Shown here: positions 8,940 to 16,293 of the stretch, in pieces
Numbering within the stretch: position 1 is the first letter of the stretch
How the letters are laid out: each line of letters opens with the position of its first letter
NCBI RefSeq assembly: GCF_046480435.1
Contig: NZ_PKGC01000130.1
Length of the DNA: 22,171 nt
Strand: one strand, 5' to 3'
Source of the DNA: Limnospira platensis
Lineage (GTDB): Bacteria > Cyanobacteriota > Cyanobacteriia > Cyanobacteriales > Microcoleaceae
Program-made: the position numbers and the translations under genes
The notes under the pieces: generated by a model
What the model was told of the DNA's origin: nothing
The model's database searches: none
Seen by the model: only the letters and a program-made list of their open reading frames with translations

Positions 8940-9542
8940 GTGGTATCAATTCCTCCTAAACCTTTATCTCTCCAACTTCCCGATCAACTGGCTCTGTGTG
9001 TCACGCCGGAGCAGTTTGCGGCCCTGGCCGTGGTCAACCGTGAGCTTCGACTTGAACGTACCGCAACCGGAGAACTCATCGTGAATCCACCCACAGGCGG
9101 CAATACTGGCTACCGCAACAGCAAAATCAATTACTTTCTGGTTCGCTGGATTGAAGAAGAAGGGGGCAATGGCAGAGCATTTGACTCCTCCACAGGTTTC
9201 GAGTTGCCCAATGGAGCAAACCACTCCCCTGATGCTGCCTGGGTCAGCCCAGATCCCTGGAATGCCCTGACCCCAGAACAGCAAGATGGATTCATCCCCT
9301 TGTGTCCTGATTTTGTCGTGGAGTTGCGCTCCAAGAGCGATACCCTCCAAGACCTCCGAAGCAAGATGGCAGAATATATCGAGAATGGTGCAAAGTTGGG
9401 CTGGCTCATCGATCCTAAAAACAAACGAGTGGAAATTTACCGTCCGGGGCAAGGGGTGGAAGTGTTGGAGAATCCCAAGACACTATCCGGGGAAACGGTG
9501 TTACCGGGGTTTACCCTCAGCCTGAATCGGGTTTGGGCTTGA
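8940..9542 (+). CDS. Uma2-family putative endonuclease, copy 1
   Basis: A 200-residue protein of the Uma2 (DUF820) group, which has a PD-(D/E)XK nuclease-like fold and is very abundant in cyanobacteria. Visible motifs are SPDAAWV (near 98, catalytic Asp), FVVELRSKSD (near 127, acidic core residue) and KMAEYIENGAKLGWLIDP (near 143-160). The start is probably GTG 8940, seven bases after gaggtg. It is nearly identical to copy 2 at 11375-11977 except in the central region (about residues 55-85), where the two diverge. It is plus strand, opposite to the cyanobactin genes, and is followed by a decayed precursor leader. No direct role in peptide production is indicated. Confidence 0.85.
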   Translation: MVSIPPKPLSLQLPDQLALCVTPEQFAALAVVNRELRLERTATGELIVNPPTGGNTGYRNSKINYFLVRWIEEEGGNGRAFDSSTGFELPNGANHSPDAAWVSPDPWNALTPEQQDGFIPLCPDFVVELRSKSDTLQDLRSKMAEYIENGAKLGWLIDPKNKRVEIYRPGQGVEVLENPKTLSGETVLPGFTLSLNRVWA

Positions 9543-9593
9543 GAGTATTTGCCAGGTGGCGGAGTGAAAGGGAGACGGGGTGAGAACAACTTC

Positions 9594-9721
9594 TCCAGTA
9601 GGAACGCCGTCAACGGGCTGTTGGGGGAGATGTTTTTCTGGTTCATGGGAGTTTTTCACTCTTTGTTAGGTTTATCAGTTTGACCGCTTGGGGTGGTCAG
9701 TCCCTTCTTCTTGTCAAGAAG
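9594..9721 (-). pseudogene. Decayed cyanobactin precursor leader with its upstream hairpins, copy A
   Basis: From ATG 9646 the minus strand reads MNQKNISP, like the intact leaders' MDKKNITP. A 7-base deletion then shifts the frame; the homologous PQQPVDGVPTG continues out of frame to about 9594. Everything after it (LAELSEEA motif, core, tail) is missing. Upstream are the same two hairpins as in the live array: gaccgcttggggtggtc (9682-9698) and cttcttcttgtcaagaag (9704-9721). It is a fossil of an array unit. Confidence 0.75.
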
Positions 9722-9826
9722 CCTGTGGGTGCTGCGGTTGCGTAGCGGCCAGGGCGGCACGGAAATTCTGTTTTGGGAGAGGGTGAGGGGGTGAAGGGGA
9801 GACGAGGTGAATCAGTAGCATTCTCT

Positions 9827-9960
9827 TTGACGCTCCCATCGCTAAAAGCGAGGGATTCCCTGTTCAACCAGTTACCTTATCTACTAAGCTCTCACCTAAT
9901 AGACAGTGGGTAGTCTGTCCGAGGGCTTAAATTCCTGTCCGCCCGACAGTATTGGCTCTA
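9827..9960 (-). ncRNA. IS605 right end and putative omega (reRNA) region of tnpB
   Basis: Downstream of tnpB on the minus strand the sequence ends in a hairpin, ccc-a-tcgct / agcga-ggg (9835-9854), next to TCAA (ttga at 9827-9830). This is the usual right-end structure and cleavage tetranucleotide of IS200/IS605 elements. TnpB nucleases use an RNA made from the tnpB 3' end and this right end as guide scaffold, with the guide taken from the flank beyond the element. The exact RNA ends cannot be seen. Confidence 0.45.
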
Positions 9961-11039
9961 CGAAGTATGTTGATAGCGGCGTTTTCATCTCTGTCTAGAA
10001 CACAGCCACAAGAACAAATATGAGTTCTAATAGACAATGTTTTCTTGACAATGGAACCACAATTAGAACATTCTTGACTGGTATATTGTGGATTGACCGC
10101 TAGGACAAACTTCCCGTGGATTTGTCCAAAGTAGTCCAGCCAATTGGTGAACATAGACCAACTTGCATCACTAATAGACTTAGCCAGCTTTCTGTTTTTC
10201 ACCATATTAGAAACCTTCAAATCTTCATAGACGACCAAATCGTTAGATTGGATTAACGCTTTTGCTGTCTTAACAACAAAATCTTTACGTTGTCTAGAGA
10301 CTTTTAAATGAAGTCGGGCTACTTTTGACTTTTGCTTTTGACGCTTGTTGCTTCCTTTTTTCTTCTTAGATAGCTTACGCTGTGCCTTCTTTAAACGCTT
10401 CTCAGCTTGACGAAGAAATCGAGGATTGTCTACTTTTTCTCCATTGGAGTCAGTCAAGAAATGGTTTAAGCCCACATCAATTCCTATTTCCTTTCCTGTA
10501 TAATCAAGGGGTTCTACTCGTTCAAGGTCTAGGACAAATTGGCAATAGAATCCGTCAGCCCTTTTGATCAGCCTAATCCTCTTGATTAATGACTTATCTA
10601 AAATCTGACGATTATAAGATCCGATCAGCTTTAGACATCCTATTCCAGTCTTGTCTGTGATGTGGATAGATTTTTTATCTTCTGATAATTTCCAACCCGA
10701 AGTTTTATATTCCACAGACCTTGAAGACTTCTTGAATTTAGGGTAGCCTTTTCGAGCTAACCCTTTTTTGCAGTTGTCATAGAAACGTGAGATGGCGAAC
10801 CAAGCTCTTTCGGCACTAGCTTGACGAGCCCTAGAGTTAAGATTACTTACAAACGGAGTATCATTACTCAACGTTGTTACAAATTTGCAAAAAGAAGAAT
10901 AATTTACTTTATCTTCTCTTTGGGAATCCATCCAGAGTCTAAGACATTTATTCCGAATGAACTGTCCTATTCTAATAGCTTCTAGGATAGCTACTTGTTG
11001 TTTTGGTTTAGCTTTAACCTTAAACTCCATGACTCGCAT
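9927..11039 (-). CDS. tnpB: TnpB, RNA-guided endonuclease of an IS200/IS605 element
   Basis: A 370-residue TnpB of typical length. The split RuvC nuclease is complete: Asp in GIDVGLN (near 188), Glu in VYEDLKV (near 272) and Asp in DRDENAA (near 350). The zinc-finger pairs CSNC and CSCGC lie in between, preceded by the conserved SxxSQEC-like segment YTSQECSNCG. A basic coiled segment (KRLKKAQRKLSKKKKG) sits mid-protein. TnpB cuts DNA next to the element's target motif using its own right-end RNA and so helps retain the element at its site. It is divergent from the truncated tnpA, as in IS605. The catalytic residues look intact, so the nuclease may be active even though the transposase is dead. 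Confidence 0.93.
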   Translation of the reverse strand: MRVMEFKVKAKPKQQVAILEAIRIGQFIRNKCLRLWMDSQREDKVNYSSFCKFVTTLSNDTPFVSNLNSRARQASAERAWFAISRFYDNCKKGLARKGYPKFKKSSRSVEYKTSGWKLSEDKKSIHITDKTGIGCLKLIGSYNRQILDKSLIKRIRLIKRADGFYCQFVLDLERVEPLDYTGKEIGIDVGLNHFLTDSNGEKVDNPRFLRQAEKRLKKAQRKLSKKKKGSNKRQKQKSKVARLHLKVSRQRKDFVVKTAKALIQSNDLVVYEDLKVSNMVKNRKLAKSISDASWSMFTNWLDYFGQIHGKFVLAVNPQYTSQECSNCGSIVKKTLSIRTHICSCGCVLDRDENAAINILRRANTVGRTGI

Positions 11040-11104
11040 TGACTCGACCTCTCAATGTGTTATGTTATCATTATATCATCTCACCGTACAAGCTGCCAAT
11101 AGTT

Positions 11105-11335
11105 ATGGAAGCCAATTACTCTAAGACCCGCAGGGCTACGTTTAATCTTACTGTTCATATTGTGTTGGTGACTAAATATCGGAGAAAAGTATTCCAGAAA
11201 GAACATTTAGAGTTCTTATTAAAAAATCTGTGGAGAGCCAAGACTCTCCAGAGTATTAATTGTGCTTCGCTGTTTCCATATTGGTTGGCTTTTCATCTCA
11301 TCGGTGAAACCGAGAGCCTTCAAGCCAACATTTAA
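11105..11335 (+). pseudogene. Truncated tnpA (IS200/IS605 Y1 transposase)
   Basis: From ATG 11105 the protein begins MEANYSKTRRATFNL and continues with HIVLVTKYRRKVFQ, which is the N-terminus of IS200-type Y1 transposases. Homology stops after about 42 residues. The HUH metal site and catalytic Tyr (normally near residues 64 and 127) are missing, and the frame runs on through the left-end DNA to 11335. A hairpin tcggt-gaa-accga near 11302-11315 probably belongs to the left end of the element. The element cannot move on its own. Confidence 0.75.
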
Positions 11336-11374
11336 GGTAAAATAGAGAAGGAATCCAGTCGCATGAGGTGAATG

Positions 11375-11977
11375 ATGGTACGAGGTTGTCCTGAACCGTT
11401 ATCTCTCCAACTTCCCGATCAACTGGCTCTGTGTGTCACGCCGGAGCAGTTTGCCGCCCTCGCTGCTGCCAACCGTAAGCTACGGCTGGAACGCACTGCA
11501 ACAGGAGAACTAATTGTGAACCCACCCACAGGCGGCAAGACTGGCAAGCGTAATCTCAGCATTACAGGACAATTGAGTGTCTGGTTTGAAGAGAACGAAA
11601 CGCTTGGCGCAGCCTTCGACTCCTCCACCGGCTTTGAACTACCCAATGGCGCAAATCGCTCCCCCGATGCAGCCTGGGTTAGCCAAGCGCGGTGGGATGC
11701 TCTTACCCCAGAGCAGCAGGAGGGATTCATCCCCTTGTGTCCTGATTTTGTAGTGGAGTTGCGCTCCAAGAGCGATACCCTCCAAGACCTCCGGAGCAAA
11801 ATGGCAGAATATATCGAGAATGGTGCAAAGTTGGGCTGGCTCATCGATCCTAAAAACAAACGAGTGGAAATTTACCGTCCGGGGCAAGGGGTGGAAGTTT
11901 TGGAGAATCCCAATACACTATCCGGCGAAACAGTGTTACCGGGGTTTACCCTCAGCCTGAATCGGGTTTGGGCTTGA
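11375..11977 (+). CDS. Uma2-family putative endonuclease, copy 2
   Basis: A 200-residue paralogue of the gene at 8940-9542, with the same 5' leader (gaggtgaat), the same motifs (SPDAAWV, FVVELRSKSD, KMAEYIENGAKLGWLIDP) and an essentially identical 3' flank. The central part around residues 35-80 differs (KTGKRNLSITGQ in place of NTGYRNSKINYF). I choose ATG 11375 rather than 11372 because the ribosome site gaggtg ends at 11370. The pair arose by a duplication that also copied the decayed precursor behind it; the IS605 element sits between the copies. Confidence 0.85.
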   Translation: MVRGCPEPLSLQLPDQLALCVTPEQFAALAAANRKLRLERTATGELIVNPPTGGKTGKRNLSITGQLSVWFEENETLGAAFDSSTGFELPNGANRSPDAAWVSQARWDALTPEQQEGFIPLCPDFVVELRSKSDTLQDLRSKMAEYIENGAKLGWLIDPKNKRVEIYRPGQGVEVLENPNTLSGETVLPGFTLSLNRVWA

Positions 11978-12029
11978 GAGTATTTGCCAGGTGGCGGAGT
12001 GAAAGGGAGACGGGGTGAGAACAACTTCT

Positions 12030-12160
12030 CCAGTAGGAACGCCGTCAACAGGCTGTTGGGGGAGATGTTTTTCTGGTTTATTGGAGTTTTTCACTTTATA
12101 TTTGTTAGGTTTTCCGTTTGACCGCTTAGGGTGGTCAGTCCCTTCTTAGATGATCAGAAG
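12030..12160 (-). pseudogene. Decayed cyanobactin precursor leader with its upstream hairpins, copy B
   Basis: Same remnant as copy A, with the identical 7-base leader deletion, but here the start codon has also changed to ATA (12079-12081). The upstream hairpins are present as gaccgcttagggtggtc (12120-12136) and a degenerated second one (12142-12160). It is not expressible as a precursor. The remaining sequence up to the patF end at 12254 holds no gene. Confidence 0.75.
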
Positions 12161-12253
12161 CCTGGATAGTGCTGCCCGTGTAGCGGTGGGCGCAGCACAC
12201 AAAACTTTTAAGTGGATGTCGCTAGAAGTGGAGAAATTTTGTCTGCCTCGTTT

Positions 12254-13169
12254 TCAAGTCATCCCTGCTGCAAATTTTTGATAGTAATAGAGACGAATAT
12301 TTTCAATTCTTCCTTGTTGTTGTAGCTCTTGTTCGGCTACACCAACCCAGGCGTGGGGAAGGATTTCTTGCTGGTTATAATAAAGAATGCACCCGATTTC
12401 CCGTATCATTTAGTCGAAAATAATTCTGTAGTTCTTGCTTGTTTTTGAGTAGGTAATATAGAACTGGATTTTCATTTGCTATAGACAGACCCATATAAAA
12501 AGCACTAGAAGCAGCAAGGGGTTTTAAGGCAGAAGCACAGAAATTTGACGTAAGAAAAGATTGGACATGAGGAGAGTTAAATTCTTCTTCTTTCAGGCTG
12601 GCATATAGTTCGATTTCACTGCGGCCATCCAGATAAAAATCAAACCCAATCAAAGAGACAGATGATAACAGAATTTGGTGAAACTTGTCCCTAGGAAGTT
12701 TAGCCAAGCTGAAGGCAGTTGCAATTTTTTCGGGATAGTCTTCAATCGTGATGTGCATTTTCAGGCTAGAGTCGGCCAAGTTTTGCCGCAGGTCGATGCC
12801 AGTGGATAAAACCGATATCTTGCTAAAGTCGAAGTCATCCCCCAAGAAATGCTGCAGCAAGCCATAGTCTAAACGAACGCCTACCTGATTTTCGGTTTGA
12901 TGAAAAAACCTAAAAGCTTGGTCTAATTTTTGGGGCCATGATTGAGTCATTTCTTGAAAAAACAAGAGAAATCGGGAGGCAATTAAATGGTCGGACTCAA
13001 CCTTACAAGATGCCTCAATTGTGCAATCCCCTTCAACACCAAACACGAAGTCTTCAAACACTTGTAGGGGAAAAACTGGCTCGACATCAAAGGCAGTTTG
13101 ATGGGCGCGAATAAATTGCAGTCGCTTTTCCCGCAAATGATTTTGTTGGAGAACAGAGGTACAGTTCAT
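12254..13169 (-). pseudogene. patF: PatF/LynF/TruF-family cyanobactin prenyltransferase, one frameshift
   Basis: From ATG 13169 the first 264 residues match the LynF/TruF/PatF family. Visible segments include REKRLQFIRAHQTAFDVEP, the acidic VEGDCTIEASCKVESD and GFDFYLDGRSEIELY. These enzymes attach isoprene units to residues of the cyclic peptide; in the patellamide pathway the homologue is thought inactive. The frame stops at 12375, about 45 residues short. The missing C-terminus is present in a shifted frame (CILYYNQQEILPHAWVG, then RIENIRLYYYQKF) and stops at 12254-12256. The total span is 3n+1 bases, so a single base is extra near 12395-12405, next to a GGGAAA run. Repaired length would be 304 residues, normal for the family. 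It may be a real knock-out or a draft-sequence error. Its position between E and G is canonical. Confidence 0.85.
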
Positions 13170-13213
13170 GAATAATGCCTTTAATGATGTCTTTGCAGAA
13201 TTTTTACAGAAAA

Positions 13214-13971
13214 ATGTCCAGAAACCCCAGAAATTTGCACTCAGGATACGCCTACCACGTCACAACGCGGTGCAACAATCGCGAGTTTAAGCTGTCGAGT
13301 CAAGCCTGTCGGGAGGTATTTCTTTATGCCATCAAACGGGCGGTAAACAAGTTTAATTTCCGACTTTACGCCCTGTGCATTATGAGTAACCATGTCCATT
13401 ACCTCATCGAACCGAAACAGCCAGAAGATTTACCCAAAATCATGCATTTTCTCAATTGGTACACTGCTATGTGCTTTAACCGAATGCTCAACCGCACAGG
13501 ACACTTTTGGGAAAAGCGCTATTTTGCAGAGGGGTTTCCCGCCAGGGACAAAGACAGAGCTTTAAATACCCTGCGCTACATCCACGGCAATCCCAGAGCG
13601 GCGAAAATGCGGTCTACCTTTTTCTACGAGTTCAGCAACTACGGTAGTTATGAAAAACTGACCGATGACGGCTTGACCCAGTGGCATCCAGCTTTCTTGC
13701 AGTTGGGGACAACTTTGGAGGATTGCGCTCGGAAATATCGGGGGTTTTGCAACCGCTACAAACCCAAAAGTAAACCCATGAAAAAGTGTCATTGGGGCAG
13801 TCGGTTATTCGCCGGGATGAAAACCGAGGGTCAGGGTCGTGGGCAGAGGGGCCGGGGGGGGGAAAGCCCCCGACCCGACCCCAGGTATCGGAAAGCCCCG
13901 AGGTATCGGCAGTTGCCCGTCAATTCATCGAGGCGAACCAAGCGCCCTGGCTGACTCAACAGCCGATTTGA
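13214..13971 (+). pseudogene. REP-associated tyrosine transposase (RAYT), frameshifted near its 3' end
   Basis: An IS200-like single-domain transposase. It has AYHVTTRCNNREF at the start, the HUH metal motif in CIMSNHVHYLIEP (His at about 60 and 62), GHFWEKRYFAEGF and the conserved LRYIHGNPRAAKM. ATG 13214 (MSRNPRNLHSG) is the usual start for this group; the frame extends to 13175 without support. The main frame runs to 13954, but the family-typical C-terminus (PEVSAVARQFIEANQAPW) is in another frame and ends at 13971. A run of ten G near 13853-13862 is the likely slip site. RAYTs mobilise small palindromic REP repeats. This one is antisense within the cyanobactin operon, with its start 44 bp from the patF start and its stop 35 bp from the E1 stop. 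Confidence 0.82.
13882..13971 (+). repeat. RAYT-tail repeat (90 bp), gene copy
   Basis: The last 30 codons of the transposase (QVSESPEVS to the stop) recur in every precursor unit at 14398-14487, 14915-15004, 15426-15455 (cut by the N gap), 15650-15739 and 16169-16258. The copies keep the SESPEV and ARQFIEAN coding sense but lack the rest of the transposase. Each points toward the stop codon of the next precursor, about 35 bp away. Confidence 0.85.
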
Positions 13972-14006
13972 GGATCGATTTGGTCTGTGGTAGAATTAGC
14001 CCGCGA

Positions 14007-14183
14007 CTACTCGTCGTCACCTTCATAGGAACAAAAACCAACACCACTTTCCCATATAGCGGGAAGGGCCTCAAGGGAGCCGATCGCCTCTTCACTCAAT
14101 TCAGCCAAAGCGCTAGGCAATTGACCCGAAGGAACGCGGTCAACGGGCTGTTGGGGGTTGGGGGTGATGTTTTTCTTATCCAT
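14007..14183 (-). CDS. patE: Cyanobactin precursor peptide E1 (core about IWESGVGFC)
   Basis: A 58-residue PatE-family precursor. The leader begins MDKKNITPNPQQPVDRVPSG. It is followed by the heterocyclase-recognition segment LAELSEEAIGSLEALPA, very close to LAELSEEALG of known cyanobactin leaders. The core is IWESGVGFC (possibly with the preceding Ala), and the C-terminal macrocyclase signal is SYEGDDE. This core has a single Cys, at its last position, where PatG needs a heterocycle or Pro; it is the only one with Trp and Glu. Start ATG 14183 is shared by all units; an out-of-frame ATG ten bases upstream in this unit is absent from other units. No strong ribosome site is seen. It is the most distal gene of the array. 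Confidence 0.93.
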   Translation of the reverse strand: MDKKNITPNPQQPVDRVPSGQLPSALAELSEEAIGSLEALPAIWESGVGFCSYEGDDE

Positions 14184-14218
14184 TGGAGTTTTTCACTCAT
14201 TTGTTAGGTTTACAGTTT

Positions 14219-14258
14219 GACCGCTTAGGGCGGTCAGTCCCTTCTTATTGTCAAGAAG
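14219..14258 (-). repeat. Paired hairpins upstream of each precursor gene
   Basis: Upstream of E1 lie gaccgcttagggcggtc (14219-14235) and cttcttattgtcaagaag (14241-14258), two short palindromes about 36 and 58 bases before the start codon. The same pair lies before E2 (14737-14776), E3 (15248-15287), the gap unit (15471-15510), E4 (15987-16026) and E5 (16505-16544), and before both decayed leaders. In the transcript they would fold just ahead of the initiation region. They could be RNA stability or processing elements, or REP-type targets of the RAYT. Confidence 0.85.
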
Positions 14259-14363
14259 CCTGTTTGTGCTGCCCGGTAGCCGTGAGCGCGGCACGAAAAT
14301 TCTCGTTTGGGGTAGCACCCAATTCCGTCCAACAAAACTCTGGATCGGGGGAAGAGGGGCCCC

Positions 14364-14380
14364 AGGGAGTGATGCTCCCT
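14364..14380. repeat. Third palindrome of the array unit
   Basis: agggagtgatgctccct is a perfect 6-bp stem with a 5-base loop, located just before each RAYT-tail copy. It recurs in every unit of the array (for example near 14880-14897, 15393-15409, 15617-15633 and 16134-16150). The RAYT gene itself has unrelated GC-rich sequence at this place. Confidence 0.75.
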
Positions 14381-14522
14381 CCACCCCAGCAGCGTGCCAG
14401 GTATCGGAAAGTCCCGAGGTATCAACGGTTGCCCGTCAATTCATCGAGGCGAACCCAGTGCCCTGGCAGTCCTCACAAGAAGTTTGAGGATCGATTGGGC
14501 CTGTGGTAGAATTCGATGGCGA

Positions 14523-14702
14523 CTACTCGTCGTCACCATCATAAGAACACACACACGGCGGCAAGCCTGAGAGCCCGGCGGGCAGGGCCTCAAGGGAGCC
14601 GATCGCCTCTTCACTCAATTCAGCCAAAGCGCTAGGCAGTTGACCGGTCGGAACGCGGTCAACGGGCTGTTGGGGGTTGGGGGTGATGTTTTTCTTATCC
14701 AT
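14523..14702 (-). CDS. patE: Cyanobactin precursor peptide E2 (core GLSGLPPCVC)
   Basis: A 59-residue precursor with the same leader as its neighbours, except Thr for Ser at position 19 (DRVPTGQLPS). The recognition segment is unchanged (EEAIGSLEALPA), then comes the core GLSGLPPCVC, the longest of the array at ten residues, and the tail SYDGDDE. CVC predicts two thiazol(in)es with the last next to the macrocyclase signal. The C-terminal half of the core (PPCVC) is the same as in E4, and their 3' flanks are nearly identical, so E2 and E4 are recent duplicates that diverged in the N-terminal half of the core. Confidence 0.93.
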   Translation of the reverse strand: MDKKNITPNPQQPVDRVPTGQLPSALAELSEEAIGSLEALPAGLSGLPPCVCSYDGDDE

Positions 14703-15038
14703 TGGAGTTTTCCACTCTTTGTTAGGTTTACAGTTTGACCGCTTAGGGCGGTCAGTCCCTTCTTATGGTCAAGAAGCCTGTTTGTGCTGCCCGGTAGCGG
14801 TGGGCGCGGCACGAAAATTCTCGTTTGGGGTAGTACCCAATTCCGTCCAACAAAACTCTAGGTCGGGGGAAGAGGGGCAGAGGGAGTGATGCTCCCTCCA
14901 CCCCAACCGCGTGCCAGGTATCGGAAAGCCCCGAGGTATCGAGGGTTGCCCGTCAATTCATCGAGGCGAACCCAGTGCCCTGACTGACTCCACAGCCGAT
15001 TTGAGGATCGATTTGGTCTGTGGTAAAATCAACCGTGA

Positions 15039-15212
15039 CTACTCGTCGTCACCCTCATAGGAACAAAAACAAGGCATCCCAGGCAGTCCCGAGGCCAGGG
15101 CCAGGGAACCGATCGCCTCTTCACTCAATTCAGCCAAAGCGCTAGGCAATTGACCCGAAGGAACGCGGTCAACGGGCTGTTGGGGGTTGGGGGTGATGTT
15201 TTTCTTATCCAT
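15039..15212 (-). CDS. patE: Cyanobactin precursor peptide E3 (core GLPGMPCFC)
   Basis: A 57-residue precursor. The leader is identical to E1 up to EEAIGSL, but the segment before the core reads ALAS instead of EALPA: one codon (Glu) is deleted and PA is replaced by AS. The core is GLPGMPCFC and the tail SYEGDDE. The only Met-containing core. The altered cleavage signal is closer to the AS ending of the patellamide-type GLEAS site than those of its neighbours. The 3' flank (ccgtgact) also differs slightly from the others. Two Cys predict two thiazol(in)es. Confidence 0.92.
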   Translation of the reverse strand: MDKKNITPNPQQPVDRVPSGQLPSALAELSEEAIGSLALASGLPGMPCFCSYEGDDE

Positions 15213-15455
15213 TGGAGTTTTTCACTCATTTGTTAGGTTTACAGTTTGACCGCTTAGGGCGGTCAGTCCCTTCTTATTGTCAAGAAGCCTGTTTGTGCTG
15301 CCCGGTAGCCGTGAGCGCGGCACGAAAATTCTGGTTTGGGGTAGTACCCAATTCCGTCCAACAAAACTCTGGGTCGGGGGAAGAGGGGCAGAGGGAGTGA
15401 TGCTCCCTCCACCCCAGCAGCGTGCCAGGTATCGGAAAGTCCCGAGGTATCGGCA

Positions 15456-15465
15456 NNNNNNNNNN
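15456..15465. other. Assembly gap (10 N) at the expected place of a further precursor gene
   Basis: The gap interrupts a RAYT-tail copy on its left and resumes at the start of the paired hairpins on its right. By alignment to the adjacent unit the missing segment corresponds to 14428-14731, about 304 bp. That segment contains an entire precursor gene with its start and stop. At least one further precursor is therefore probably hidden here, and more if whole units collapsed. Confidence 0.85.
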
Positions 15466-15774
15466 AGTTTGACCGCTTAGGGCGGTCAGTCCCTTCTTAT
15501 TGTCAAGAAGCCTGTTTGTGCTGCCCGGTAGCCGTGAGCGCGGCACGAAAATTCTCGTTTGGGGTAGCACCCAATTCCGTCCAACAAAACTCTGGATCGG
15601 GGGAAGAGGGGCCCCAGGGAGTGATGCTCCCTCCACCCCAACCGCGTGCCAGGTATCGGAAAGTCCCGAGGTATCAACGGTTGCCCGTCAATTCATCGAG
15701 GCGAACCCAGTGCCCTGGCAGTCCTCACAAGAAGTTTGAGGATCGATTGGGCCTGTGGTAGAATTCGATGGCGA

Positions 15775-15951
15775 CTACTCGTCGTCACCATCATAAGAAC
15801 ACACACACGGCGGAAAAGGGATCCCGGCGGGCAGGGCCTCAAGGGAGCCGATCGCCTCTTCGCTCAATTCAGCCAAAGCGCTAGGCAGTTGACCCGAAGG
15901 AACGCGGTCAACGGGCTGTTGGGGGTTGGGGGTGATGTTTTTCTTATCCAT
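15775..15951 (-). CDS. patE: Cyanobactin precursor peptide E4 (core GIPFPPCVC)
   Basis: A 58-residue precursor with the standard leader and EEAIGSLEALPA segment, the core GIPFPPCVC and the tail SYDGDDE. The core has three prolines and two Cys; CVC with a preceding Pro-Pro should give a rigid bis-thiazole macrocycle of nine residues. It shares PPCVC, the D form of the tail and the 3' flank with E2. It lies directly upstream (in transcription) of the hidden gap unit. Confidence 0.93.
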   Translation of the reverse strand: MDKKNITPNPQQPVDRVPSGQLPSALAELSEEAIGSLEALPAGIPFPPCVCSYDGDDE

Positions 15952-16293
15952 TGGAGTTTTTCACTCATTTGTTAGGTTTACCGTTTGACCGCTTAGGGCG
16001 GTCAGTCCCTTCTTATTGTCAAGAAGCCTGTGGGTGCTGCGGTTGCGTAGCGGTCAGCGCGGCACGAAAATTCTCGTTTGGGGTAGTACCCAATTCAGTC
16101 CAACAAAACTCTGGGTCGGGGGAAGAGGGGCAGAGGGAGTGATGCTCCCTCCACCCTTTGCAGCGTGCCAGGTATCGGAAAGTCCCGAGGTATCGGCAGT
16201 TGCCCGTCAATTCATCGAGGCGAACCAAGCGCCCTGGCTGACTCAACAGCCGATTTGAGGAGCGAAAAGGGTTGTGGTAGAATTCGATGGCGA

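Noticed and set aside
9437..9646. Minus-strand 69-codon frame as a precursor gene
   Set aside because: Only the first eight residues match the leader in frame; a 7-base deletion shifts the rest and the frame runs into antisense of Uma2 copy 1. Recorded as a decayed leader instead.
14193..14384. Minus-strand 63-codon frames between precursors (MEGASLPGAPLPPIQS)
   Set aside because: They are a by-product of the repeat spacer, with no ribosome site or known family, and they are not the frame of the precursor or of the RAYT tail.
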